From positions 62,001-126,000 of the forward strand of contig CASHSZ010000092.1 in NCBI GenBank assembly GCA_949358305.1: a stretch of 64,000 nt of DNA, read 5' to 3'. The notes beneath the pieces were generated by a model that was not told where the DNA came from, made no database searches, and saw only the letters and a list, made by a program, of their open reading frames with translations. Origin of the DNA: Strigamia acuminata. Its lineage: Eukaryota; Arthropoda; Chilopoda; Geophilomorpha; Linotaeniidae. This document shows positions 9,460-19,785 of this stretch, piece by piece. A program made the translations under genes and the position numbers. Positions within the stretch are counted from its first letter, which is position 1. Each line of letters starts with the position of its first letter.

Positions 9460-9477
9460 AACCATCCTCTGCTACCA
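9460..9477 (-). other. Copia primer-binding site (initiator tRNA-Met)
   Basis: TGGTAGCAGAGGATGGTT begins one nucleotide after the end of the 5' LTR. It is complementary to 18 nt at the 3' end of metazoan-type initiator tRNA-Met, including CCA. Copia elements commonly use this tRNA, although many use an internal fragment. Confidence 0.9.
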
Positions 9478-9478
9478 A

Positions 9479-10014
9479 TGTAGGCAGAGAATGCGCAAAA
9501 TATCGGTGTAAACCGATTGAAAGCGTGAATTGGCGCTGTGCGACCCGCACAGACGTTAACGATACGACGCGTATCGTTTCGGAAATGCGCGCGGCCTAAT
9601 GCCGCTTATATGCGCTAGCAAGAAGCACTAAAGGTGCTTTAAATCAAACACAATGAGTAAAACAATAAAAACGGTTTAATTAAATAGTAATACATTACAA
9701 ATAGGTATCCAAACAGGTGGGAAAGCAGCTAAGTCATACACGGCTGTGTATGACGCCATCTTGGATGAAAAAGCAATGGGTAGTGGCACCTAGTGCCGGG
9801 AATTTACATTAAGTTTGAACAAATCATTTGATAATAGGACAAATCCTAGCATAAAGTGATAAAAGTATGGAATTACATACGGGACAGCGCAAAACGAATG
9901 GTAACATCGAAATCAATTAAATAATAACAAAGATGCGCTGTATACCTAAACACAAAGGGAAAACTAGGAAATAACAAATGTATTCATCGATACAAAATGG
10001 TCTTTTGACCAACA
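9479..10014 (-). repeat. Copia 5' LTR
   Basis: It is the same 536 bp as 2820-3355 with TG...CA ends. It should carry promoter and polyadenylation signals in minus orientation, but I could not place a TATA box or AATAAA with confidence. Confidence 0.95.
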
Positions 10015-10019
10015 TTTGC
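10015..10019. repeat. Target-site duplication of Copia, right copy (TTTGC)
   Basis: It is identical to 2815-2819 and directly abuts the CCAACA end of the LTR. The interrupted 56-bp unit resumes here. Confidence 0.92.
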
Positions 10020-10350
10020 CCTTCTTCAACGCGAAATCGTATTCGACTCGTTTTCGAGTCGAGTACGAGTTTTGCCCTTCTTCAACGCGAAATCGTATTC
10101 GACTCGTTTTCGAGTCGAATACGAGTTTTGCCCTTCTTCAACGCGAAATCGTATTCGACTCGTTTTCGAGTCGAGTACGAGTTTTGCCCTTCTTCAACGC
10201 GAAATCGTATTCGACTCGTTTTCGAGTCGAATACGAGTTTTGCCCTTCTTCAACGCGAAATCGTATTCGACTCGTTTTCGAGTCGAGTACGAGTTTTGCC
10301 CTTCTTCAACGCGAAATCGTATTCGACTCGTTTTCGAGTCGAATACGAGA
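10015..10350 (+). repeat. 56-bp hairpin repeat array, left part (after Copia)
   Basis: Six tandem units start at 10019, 10075 and every 56 bp onward. Their second stem arm alternates strictly between GAGTCGAGTACGAG and GAGTCGAATACGAG, so the effective repeat is a 112-bp dimer. Confidence 0.93.
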
Positions 10351-11334
10351 TAGTCGATGACCCGTTCCCGGACTTTGACTCGTACGACTCGTATTCGAGA
10401 TGTATTCGAGATGTATTCGAGATGTATTCGAATCGTATTCGAGTCGCATTCGAGATGGTCGATGATTTCCACTCGCTCGTATACGCGTTGTATACGAGCT
10501 CGTATTTTGATCGTAATCGTAAACGAATCGTTTACAAGTCGTATACAAGTTGTATACGACGTGTATACACCTCGTATACGAACGAAGTTTGGAAAATCCA
10601 CCGGATACTTACTACGACATGAAAACACATAGTAGTCACATACGTCTTATTTGGAAATTGTGTTTTCACAAACTTCGTTCGTATACGAGGTGTATACACG
10701 TCGTATACAACTTGTATACGACTTGTAAACGATTCGTTTACGAATACGATCAAAATACGAACTCGTAACAACTCGAATACGAATCAAAGTCCGGGAAACA
10801 AAAATCGACCATCTCGTATACGACTCGTATTCGAGATGTATTCGAGATGTATTCGAATCGTATTCGAGTCGCATTCGAGATGGTCGATGATTTCCACTCG
10901 CTCGTATACGCGTTGTATACGAGCTCGTATTTTGATCGTAATCGTAAACGAATCGTTTACAAGTCGTATACAAGTTGTATACGACGTGTATACACCTCGT
11001 ATACGAACGAAGTTTGGAAAATCCACCGGATACTTACTACGACATGAAAACACATAGTAGTCACATACGTCTTATTTGGAAATTGTGTTTTCACAAACTT
11101 CGTTCGTATACGAGGTGTATACACGTCGTATACAACTTGTATACGACTTGTAAACGATTCGTTTACGATTACGATCAAAATACGAGCTCGTATACAACGC
11201 GTATACGAGCGAGTGGAAATCATCGACCATCTCGAATGCGACTCGAATACGATTCGAATACATCTCGAATACATCTCGAATACATCTCGAATACGAGTCG
11301 TACGAGTCAAAGTCCGGGAACGGGTCATCGACTA
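10351..11334. repeat. Palindromic core of the foldback element (tandemly doubled hairpin)
   Basis: The core is built as a, loop, partial a', then a, loop, a'. Arm a is 10357-10590 and about 10800-11015. The same 79-bp loop occurs at 10591-10669 and 11016-11094 (offset 425). Arm a' is 10670 to about 10790, shortened, and 11095-11328, complete. The arms are made of short TCGTATAC, GTATACGA and ATTCGAGATGT permutations with many CpGs. The second hairpin is almost perfect over more than 200 bp per arm. Short open frames here come from this repetition and are not credible genes. Confidence 0.85.
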
Positions 11335-11876
11335 TCTCGTATTCGACTCGAAAACGAGTCGAATACGATTTCGCGTTGAAGAAGGGCAAAACTCGTATTC
11401 GACTCGAAAACGAGTCGAATACGATTTCGCGTTGAAGAAGGGCAAAACTCGTACTCGACTCGAAAACGAGTCGAATACGATTTCGCGTTGAAGAAGGGCA
11501 AAACTCGTATTCGACTCGAAAACGAGTCGAATACGATTTCGCGTTGAAGAAGGGCAAAACTCGTACTCGACTCGAAAACGAGTCGAATACGATTTCGCGT
11601 TGAAGAAGGGCAAAACTCGTACTCGACTCGAAAACGAGTCGAATACGATTTCGCGTTGAAGAAGGGCAAAACTCGTATTCGACTCGAAAACGAGTCGAAT
11701 ACGATTTCGCGTTGAAGAAGGGCAAAACTCGTACTCGACTCGAAAACGAGTCGAATACGATTTCGCGTTGAAGAAGGGAAAAATTCGCATTCGACTCGAA
11801 AGCGAGTCGAATACGATTTCGCGTTGAAGAAGGGCAAAACTCGTATTCGATTCGAAAGCGAATCGAATACAATTTT
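11335..11876 (-). repeat. 56-bp hairpin repeat array, right arm
   Basis: This is the inverted counterpart of 2553-2819 plus 10015-10350, with no Copia insertion. About nine units are present, with the same 14-bp stems and the G/A alternation less regular than on the left. The outermost units carry the same diverged TTCGATTCG and GGGAAAAATTCGC variants as the left edge. Confidence 0.9.
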
Positions 11877-11948
11877 GCGTTGAAAAAGGACAAAAATCGT
11901 ATTCGATTCGCTTTCGAATCGAATACGAGTTTTGTCCTTTTTCAACGC
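11877..11948. repeat. 72-bp near-perfect hairpin, right copy
   Basis: This is the mirror of 2481-2552, with the same stem and the same AAAG/CTTT apex. Confidence 0.85.
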
Positions 11949-12070
11949 TTGGGAAAAGGACTCGAATGCGCCTCCACGTTGCAATGCGCATTTGTGTAAA
12001 CGATGATGGAATCCCCTGCTTAAATACTGGCTATCGCGTCACGTAACAGCAACGTGCCACGTCACGTAAT
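11949..12070 (-). promoter_or_regulatory. Promoter-like segment, right arm, pointing inward
   Basis: On the minus strand TATTTAAG lies at 12026-12019, behind two TTACGTGACG motifs. This is the mirror of 2359-2480. With both copies active, transcription would converge on the palindromic core. Confidence 0.4.
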
Positions 12071-12742
12071 TGCAACGTGCCGCGCTATGCCACACAATGT
12101 GCCGCCGCGATAGGCCATTGAACCCGAATGTGTGTGATGCGAAACGCGCGAGTACGCGCGCGGAGAACGCGCGGCAATGCTAGCAACAGGAGCGCAACTG
12201 CCCAAGAAATTGCTCAACAATAAAAGGCACGTGGAAGCACGTGCCTGAAACAATAGGCACTTCAAATAAAGTTATTGTTAAAAAACGGGCTTGAAAACCA
12301 ACAATTACACAATAATTAAGGGGCAAGAAATGAACTTTGCTGCAATGCAAAGTTCTCAAAATACAGAGAAATGAAAGTTACACTTGTATAAAGAATTGAC
12401 AATGTTTGAAACCAATAAAAACTACAAAAACACACTTGTAAAAAACCCAAAACAACACCCAGAATGAATTATTTGACTCAAATTAACCCTAAAACAGTCT
12501 TGGAGGTCGTGCAGACGACAGAGTCGGATCGGAAGGTTGCTAAAACCTGACGCCAAAACTAGCAATGGGACAGCTAGTTAGAAAACAGCTTTTTCATCAA
12601 TTATGAACGCTGAAAACCTCACCCAGGGGTAGAAAATGATGGAGAGAACGTTTTCGCCATCTAAAACGGTCTAAAACGGGTCTAAAATGCCTAAACCGGC
12701 GCCTGGAACGTGGCGCAGTTGTTGGGTCAAATATTGTCAAAA
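12066..12742 (-). repeat. U module, copy 3 (inner right)
   Basis: This is the inverted partner of 1687-2363. It shares that copy's private features against the outer U copies (CGCGCG insertion, ATTATGAACG variant), so inner pairs with inner and outer with outer. Confidence 0.85.
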
Positions 12743-13339
12743 ATCAGTGGAAATTTGTCAAATACTGGCAAAAATCTGCTGAAATTTGTCAAAAATTGCC
12801 AAATTTTGGCGCAAGTTACGTGAGGTTTGCGCGCATCCAACTATGACAAAAAATCCATGCGTGTGCACGCGCGATTTACTGGCGCGTTGGAAGCGTTAAA
12901 ATAAATTTTTCCAATATCTAACACAATTTGCACCGAATTATGGCAATTTTTGACAAATTTACATGGATTTTTGCCAGTATTTGACAAATTTCCACGGATT
13001 TTTGACAATATTTGACAAATTCCAGACAAATTTCAGACAAATTTCAATTAATTTTAGAAATTTTATGAGAAATTTCAGCAAATGTTTGAGGATTGAGGAA
13101 ATCTTCTGAAATTTGTCAAATATAGGCAAAAATCTTCTGAAATTTGTCAAATACAGGCAAAAATCTGCTGAAATTTGTCAAAAATTGCCCAAATTCCGTG
13201 CAAGTTTTGCAAGTTTTGCGCGCATCAAATCGTATGCGCGCCTATACTATTGCACGAGCGCATTGACGCGTGATGAACACCGACCACGTTTACGAAGTGA
13301 ATTCGAGCTACAAAAGTATCGAGTCGCCATTCTATGATG
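12743..13339 (-). repeat. S module, right copy
   Basis: This is the inverted partner of 1090-1686. The 31-bp repeats read AATTTGTCAAATA-GGCAAAAATC in this orientation. Confidence 0.75.
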
Positions 13340-13753
13340 GAAAAAAAAAATTAAGTGTAAACAAACAAAATAAAAACTTTAATATACAAGAAACGTACAA
13401 TTCCACTCAACTTTGTTTCAAATTTTATTTATTGGATCATTGAAAATAAACAGTAGTGTTGTGCACTGTACGCTTAAGTGTATACCGGCGATGCGTTGTT
13501 TTGTGGTGGGGATTTGCCTCGATAATTGATCTTTTCTCTTTGTTTGCAATATTTTTTTGGCCTTTTTTGTTGATTTTTCGGTTTGAAATTGTTTTTTTCC
13601 GGTGTAATTTAAGTGGTGGAAGGTTGTTGGCGTGTGTTGAGGGTAATTTTGGCGGTTTTTGGGTCGGGATTAGTGTTTTCTGCGATTTTTGATCGGTATT
13701 TGGGGTTTGATGCAGCGGATAGCGCATGCGAATCGCCGTCGACCGTAGCATTA
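13340..13753 (-). repeat. M module, right copy
   Basis: This is the inverted partner of 676-1089, including the A-rich end and the T-rich tract near 13550-13600. No coding signature is visible. Confidence 0.6.
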
Positions 13754-14428
13754 GCAATTGCAACCTGCCGCGCTATGCCACACAATGTGCCGCCGCGATA
13801 GGCCATCGAATCCGAATGTGTGTGATGCGAAACGCGAGTACGCGCGCGGAGAACGCGCGGCAATGCTAGCAACAGGAGCGCAACTGCCCAAGAAATTGCT
13901 CAACAATAAAAGGCACGTGGAAGCACGTGCCTGAAACAATAGGCACTTCAAATAAAGTTATTGTTAAAAAACGGGCTTGAAAACCAACAATTACACAATA
14001 ATTAAGGGGCAAGAAATGAACTTTGCTGCAATGCAAAGTTCTCAAAATACAGAGAAATGAAAGTTACACTTGTATAAAGAATTGACAATGTTTGAAACCA
14101 ATAAAAACTACAAAAACACACTTGTAAAAAACCCAAAACAACCCCCAGAATGAATTATTTGACTCAAATTAACCCTAAAACGGTCTTGGAGGTCGTGCAG
14201 ACGACAGAGTCGGATCGGAAGGTTGCTAAAACCTGACGCCAAAACTAGCAATGGGACAGCTAGTTAGAAAACAGCTTTTTCATCAATCATGAACGCTGAA
14301 AACCTCACCCAGGGGTAGAAAATGATGGAGAGAACGTTTTCGCCATCTAAAACGGTCTAAAACGGGTCTAAAATGCCTAAACCGGCGCCTGGAACGTGGC
14401 GCAGTTGTTGGGTCAAATATTGTCAAAA
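13754..14428 (-). repeat. U module, copy 4 (outer right)
   Basis: This is the inverted partner of 1-675 and ends level with the window's first base. Unlike the left arm, its outer flank can be seen, and it is another S copy. Confidence 0.85.
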
Positions 14429-14905
14429 ATCAGTGGAAATTTGTCAAATACTGGCAAAAATCTGCTGAAATTTGTCAAAAATTGCCAAATTTTGGCGCAA
14501 GTTACGTGAGGTTTGCGCGCATCCAACTATGACGAAAAATCCACGCGTGTGCACGCGCGATTTACTGGCGCGTTGGAAGCGTTAAAATAAATTTTTCCAA
14601 TATCTAACACAATTTGCACCGAATTATGGCAATTTTTGACAAATTTACATGGATTTTTGCCAGTATTTGACAAATTTCCACGGATTTTTGACAATATTTG
14701 ACACATTCAAGACAAATTTCAGACAGATTTCAATTAATTTTAGAAAATGTTTGAGAAATATCAGCAAATGTTTGAGGATTGAGGAAATCTGCTGAAATTT
14801 GTCAAATATAGACAAAAATCTGCTGAAATTTGTCAAATATAGACAAAAATCTGCTGAAATTTGTAAAAAATTGCCCAAATTCGGTGCAAGTTTTGCAAGT
14901 TTGCA
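14429..14905 (-). repeat. S module, outermost copy, with probable element edge
   Basis: It matches 12743-13210 with a few substitutions and small indels. Similarity fades at about 14,905 (GCAAGTTTTGCAAGTTTGC), where unrelated sequence begins. This may be the right end of the foldback element. Its left counterpart lies outside the window. Confidence 0.6.
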
Positions 14906-15674
14906 AACAGCAACAAGAATGATGTATTTAATAATTGTTTTTGCATTAGATATGTGTTTAATTCGTTTTACCTCGGTTTGTACGGTTCTTGCGCGTAGTG
15001 CGCACGTTCAACACGCGGCCACGCGCGTACATCGCGCGTGTTGCGAGCAGGACGCAACAAAAGTTTGAGAGACTCGCATTTTACCAAGTCCCCAACTTAT
15101 TTTACAGTTTTAGTTTAGCTTACCAACTCGCTTGGTAATTTCTGGATCCTGTTTAAGTGTTTCGTCGGGTTTTGAGCCCATAAACCCGTCTTTTTCCTTG
15201 GTAAGCGATTGCGTCGTCTGCTCAGAGCAACTGGCTTTAAGCGGAGATCGCTTACACGAGTCTGGAATGAGCGCTTATCACCGCATTCGGCTCCAGTCTT
15301 CGTTTCTCGTTGAAAGTTAGCTTGTTGATTCGGGTTTTGGGCGACATTGACTAAAAAGACCTCGGGAATCGTTCCCACCACTCGGTTTAGTCGTTTTCGA
15401 GACCCACAACCTCGAAAACGAAGTTAGAAGTGGCTCAAGGCCACTAGCGTGTCTGGCAGATAGCCATTTTGGTGATTTACGGGCGTCGGGCCCTTGTTCT
15501 TTGTTTCCCGCCTTTGCTCCTTTGTTTTTATTTGGTATTCAAGGTTCCTAAGCCTACAGTAGATTGGGATTAAATTCCCATGAAGATTTATTAAGTATTC
15601 ATTGGTAAAAACGAATATTTCCGCCGGCGCGTTTCTCTCATAGGTTTCGGTTCGCTCGAATCTCATTTTTGAGC
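14906..15674 (+). other. Unassigned stretch with an LTR-like head at 15039
   Basis: From 15039 the sequence TGTTGCGAGCAGGACGCAAC, followed by AAAAG and GACTCGC, resembles the first ~45 bp of the LTR at 46045, with small indels. It then diverges. No LTR end, PBS or coding region could be placed. The rest shows nothing recognisable. Confidence 0.4.
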
Positions 15675-15975
15675 GACCCAGCGAATGCGCCAAGTTACAG
15701 GCGCCAGCTTAGCAGTTTTAGACTCGTTTTCGACCGTTCTAGTGTCAAAAAACGCGTAGAGCACATTTTGCGACCTTTGGAAGTGCTTTTCCGACACCTA
15801 AGTGGTCGGAAAAGTGCTCTTCTGAGTTAAGACTCCTTTTGGCATTTTAGCGTCAGCATAAGAAATTCCTCAAACTTTTATTGAAATCTCTCAAAAATTT
15901 CTAAAATTAATTGAAATTTGTCTGAAAATTGTCAAATATTGGCAAAAATCTGCAGAAATTTGTCAAATACGCGAT
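15675..15975 (+). repeat. Diverged U and S fragments
   Basis: 15675-15760 resembles U positions 21-95 (GCGCCA, AGGCGCC, TTTTAGAC, CGTTTT). 15860-15975 carries the S motif TTGTCAAATATTGGCAAAAATC. The orientation differs from the neighbouring right arm and the similarity is clearly lower, so this is an older copy of the same family. Confidence 0.5.
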
Positions 15976-16362
15976 CGCATTGCGACAGAAAGTCGTTTAC
16001 GACTCCAATACGCACCCGTGCGTGTTTGTATCGCAACACGAAACTCAAACGCGCCACCGCGTTGCAAGACAACCAAATTTACAAACGCAAACGCGCATTT
16101 GAGACAAAAACGAGTTTATTTTATTCACTCTCGCTTGATCCCCCTTCATCGCGCCTCGTTGCTCCTGTGAAAAAAATATATGAGAATGCACAGAAATGAA
16201 CCTTCCAATACTTACATGAAAATTGGCAACCTTGACACAAAACAGTCTATCGACACTCCCAACACCACCCCGGACATTTTTCGGAAGAGTATGGTCCACC
16301 CGGAATTCCCAGAATAGTCACCCCCAAAATGCGGATTTCGCGGAAGCCAATCCGCGAAAAGG
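15976..16362. other. Unassigned non-coding stretch
   Basis: Nothing recognisable was found. A short hairpin (GCGGATT and AATCCGC, 16331-16355) lies just before the truncated LTR begins. It may mark the junction that removed the LTR end. Confidence 0.35.
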
Positions 16363-17398
16363 TTAAAACCTATGTACATTTGTTCTTAAAACATAAATAG
16401 AATTTAGACAAAATAAAGCAATGAAACCAAGGCAAAACTCAATCTAAAATATACTTAACAATTAACAAAGCAAAAAGAAGATTAACAACCAATGGCAAGG
16501 CAGCCTACCTCAATACTCATCTCTGCACTTGTTTGTAAAGTTAAGTGAAATTAACAAATGTACAGTTAAAACACTTCTATAAAATCACAAAGTATTAAAA
16601 TAAATATTGCTACCCAGCTTGCTATGTTCTAGGAAAATCTCCCAGCAGTGCTCAAACACAAAGAGAACCGCTCCTTTCCAAAATGGCGGCCAGGCAGTTG
16701 CTAACTGCCGTGAATGAGAGCAGAAACGAGTCAAACAGACTTCCAGGGTCGACCAAGGCATGACAACAGCGCTGGGACTTCCAAACTCAGTGTGGGGACG
16801 TTGCAGGGAAGCCAAACGAGGCGTTTCCTGGTCTCTCTCTCTCCCGAACACGATCCCAATGCGCTCATGTGCACTCAAATGCCAAGGACACCCAAAACCG
16901 TTTGTTTCTTGCTGTCCCACGTCTCCAATGAGCATCAAAACACTAAAACATCCAGCAAAGGTTAGCAACCGTCAAAACAATATGTAAAACCTCTTTAAAA
17001 CTAATAAATACACAGTTTCCTGAATCCAGTTGACCTATGCTATGGCGATTATGCTGAGAATATACACTCAGCTCATTCACAAGTGTACTGGAACCCGAAC
17101 CGAACACAAAAACGTCTCAAAAGCAAATAACAGAGGTAAACAACTAATAACAAATACTAAAACAACCACAAAACGATCAAAGACATATCCCCTGACCAAT
17201 TCCAGGTGCGATCGACAACACGACAACCGCCGAGGTCTGCTCTGCATGCGACCGTCGATCAAAACCGGCAACTGGACATCTCAGATATGTCCCAAACTCA
17301 TGGTCAAAACTATGGACTAAAATTAAAAAGATCTTCTACCATTTTCAGAGGTGAAACGCGAGTCTTCTAATCTTTTTGTTGCGTCCTTGCTCGCAACA
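16363..17398 (-). repeat. 3' LTR of the LARD-like element, truncated
   Basis: It matches 23393-24428 and lacks the last ~470 bp (the part with AATAAA and U5). The break is at TTAAAACC; the preceding sequence is unrelated. Confidence 0.85.
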
Positions 17399-19785
17399 TC
17401 GCTCCCGGCCGAAAAAGGAAGAGAGCAGCCGCCCTGAAGGAACCGCACCCAAGAAGAAAAGACCGAGCAGCTTGACTTTCACCTTGCCTATATCTTTTGG
17501 CAAGAATCCACAACGAATCATAGAACCCCTTTTCCCAAACGAAAATATATTGACTCTTCTGTTAACAATACATTAACACGAACAGGAGCGGGTCCCTTGA
17601 GACGAGAAGACCCTAGGCATACTGCAAAATAACAGAACTCTAACTTGCAACTCGTAATACAAAGAAACGACTAACAATCACAAAAAAAAAGGAGCTTGTC
17701 TCTCCCATAAAGATTGACCTGCAGTCAACCTTGGGAAACTGAGACCCACAACCAAGGGGGTCAGTCAAAGACAAGACACCACTAAACCACGAATAACCTT
17801 AAAGCTAAATTAACAAACCTACTTCTCATACACTTCCTTTAAGAGGTAGTTTGAATCCTCAGACAAAATTCGCTTCTAAAGACACCGACGCACGCAAGCA
17901 CCTGAGCTCAGCCATTGATCCAATCAGGAAGCCTGCCAAAGTTGACATCAAACTGAAACGAAAATGCCGCAGAAAGCTAAAGAAAATTCCTATCTAACTA
18001 AACAAAGACAACCAATTCACCGTTGGGACACCAAGCGACCAACCTAAACAGGCGATCAACTCACGACTTGATGACAAACAATCAGCCAAGCCATCGACCG
18101 TCCAATCAGGCGGCAACTCACCGCAAAGGTAAACTCGTGCCCAATTTCCTTTAAACTAAAATATCTTCAACTAGAAAGAACTAAACTAAACTGTGTAATG
18201 AACCAAAAAACCAATTGGAACCAATAACGCGCAATGTCAAAGAACACACCCCCAGTCTAAATACACTTGAAAAATTAAGAAAATTGTGCTCACTTTTAAA
18301 AACAGTTACCCGTTGACATTGCAGAAAACAAAACCCCTCCCTTAGTGAAATCTCCATTCAAACCTCTCTAGAACTCTCACAACGAGAAGCGGCCACTTAA
18401 ATTTAAGACAGGTAACTTCAATCGTGCCCCACCCGACTATTAGTACAAAATCTTTTCTCATTTTTTTTCTACTACAAGCAGGGCTCTGCTAAACTAACGC
18501 AAGACAAGCCAAAAATTTGAATCTAAGAGCACAACACATAATTCCCTTTTTTAACAAAAAACTAGGGGTATCCCCTGACACCGCGAATTATCCTCAATGC
18601 TTTCTCTTCAATTCGACCTTCTCTCTGGCTAATATCTCAGCTAAACCTTCCTTTCTATCATAACCCATTTTCCTCCCGACAGAAAAAGAAAGCTGCCACG
18701 GCGTTTAAACCACTAATGCCAGAGCCAAAAAAGCTTGGAAAAAACAACACCTGTGGATTTCTTTGTGAGAGAAAGCCACTTTTTAAAGGTAAAAACTATG
18801 AATTAACTAACCTTTGACTAACTAAGCTTTTGTTTCAGAAGACTTCCGCGAGTATCTGACACGCCACTAACCCAAACCCCATGGACGTGTGACCGTCAGA
18901 CTCGTCGCAAAAAGCTCTGAACTCAAACACTAAAAAAAAAAGACTAATTACTAATTTCTACTATATCGTCGCCTCTACGTCCTCCTATCGGAAGCTAGCC
19001 CAAGGGAACTCGAAATCACGACTTACTCTTTAGATCTAACCCTCGACCTTTTCTCTCAGGAACCCCAAAAAAAACAGTTGTGCACCTGTGTTCAGCCAAA
19101 ACACTTGTGCTTCTGTGCTCAAAACTTTGGGTAGGAGGGGGCGTGAAAACAAGTTGCGATCCGCTCAACCTTGATCGCACATCTCCCAATGCTTGACGCA
19201 TTTGACGAATTAACTGACTCAATTTCGTGCATAGGTAAAAGAAACCCGGATCCAAAGGAGGAGAAGACTTCCTTGCACAATCTAAGTACCAAGGCAAAGC
19301 TTACTGCCTATCTCGGAGGAGCAATGGACAAGACTGAAAGTTGAACAGTGCGCAGAAGCTCAGGAGAACGTGAGCAACAGGAATTAAAGTATGGTGAAGA
19401 AGCTCACCCTCTAAAACCGATTAGCTCCTCGTGTATTGGGTCCAATAACACGAGTGTCCACCAGAGAACCGACACGCTCAAAAAACTGTTCCGTTCCATC
19501 CCCCGCGAGACCGAAACTATGCCCCGACTGACGAGGACCCTCAAGAACTTTACCCCATGCACCCTGAGTGAGTATACGAAACTAAACCTAAAAAAGGAGC
19601 GCCTGGCTCTGCATAAAAGAGAAAAGAATATAGAATCCCTGGCCCTTTCTCACATCAAGGTTGTTGGACTCGCACCTTGTCACTAAGGGCGAGTGTACCC
19701 TGTCCTTGAACAACCGAGAAAGTGAAAGAACTCTGCTTCTGGGCTCCTAACCTTTCACTAACCCTAATGCTTGCACAAAAGTGCT

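Larger units (their letters stand above)
2820..10014 (-). mobile_element. Complete Ty1/copia LTR retrotransposon
   Basis: The element is 7195 bp on the minus strand: 5' LTR 9479-10014, PBS 9460-9477, leader, a single Gag-Pol frame 8569-3566, PPT 3356-3367 and 3' LTR 2820-3355. The two LTRs have the same length (536 bp) and I found no difference when reading them side by side. The Gag-Pol frame is uninterrupted and a perfect TTTGC duplication flanks the element. All of this indicates a very recent insertion that may still be competent. It entered the CpG-dense hairpin array of the foldback element after the palindrome had formed, because the right arm lacks it. Confidence 0.96.
1..14428. mobile_element. 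Giant foldback (long inverted-repeat) element with nested Copia insertion
   Basis: Positions 1-2819 are repeated in reverse complement at 11610-14428 (x pairs with 14429-x). Once the Copia insertion at 2820-10014 is removed, the inverted symmetry runs on through the 56-bp arrays to a core at 10351-11334. Each arm is about 3.6 kb of nested direct repeats (U, M, S, U, promoter-like segment, hairpin array). Long inverted repeats packed with short internal tandem repeats are typical of foldback elements such as Drosophila FB and Galileo. No transposase frame is present, so this copy would be non-autonomous. The left arm is cut by the window edge; on the right, related sequence continues to about 14,905. 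Class assignment is an inference, because neither terminus nor a target-site duplication can be seen. Confidence 0.75.

Noticed and set aside
1-14428. Helitron or MITE identity for the foldback element
   Set aside because: No Helitron ends (TC...CTRR) can be judged, and long internal-repeat arms do not fit. It is far too long for a MITE.
15039-15674. A second complete LTR retrotransposon
   Set aside because: Only the first ~45 bp resemble an LTR. No end, PBS, PPT or repeat partner was found.
19348-19686. 112-codon + strand frame as a gene
   Set aside because: It is antisense to the element, isolated, and has no recognised domain or conserved copy.
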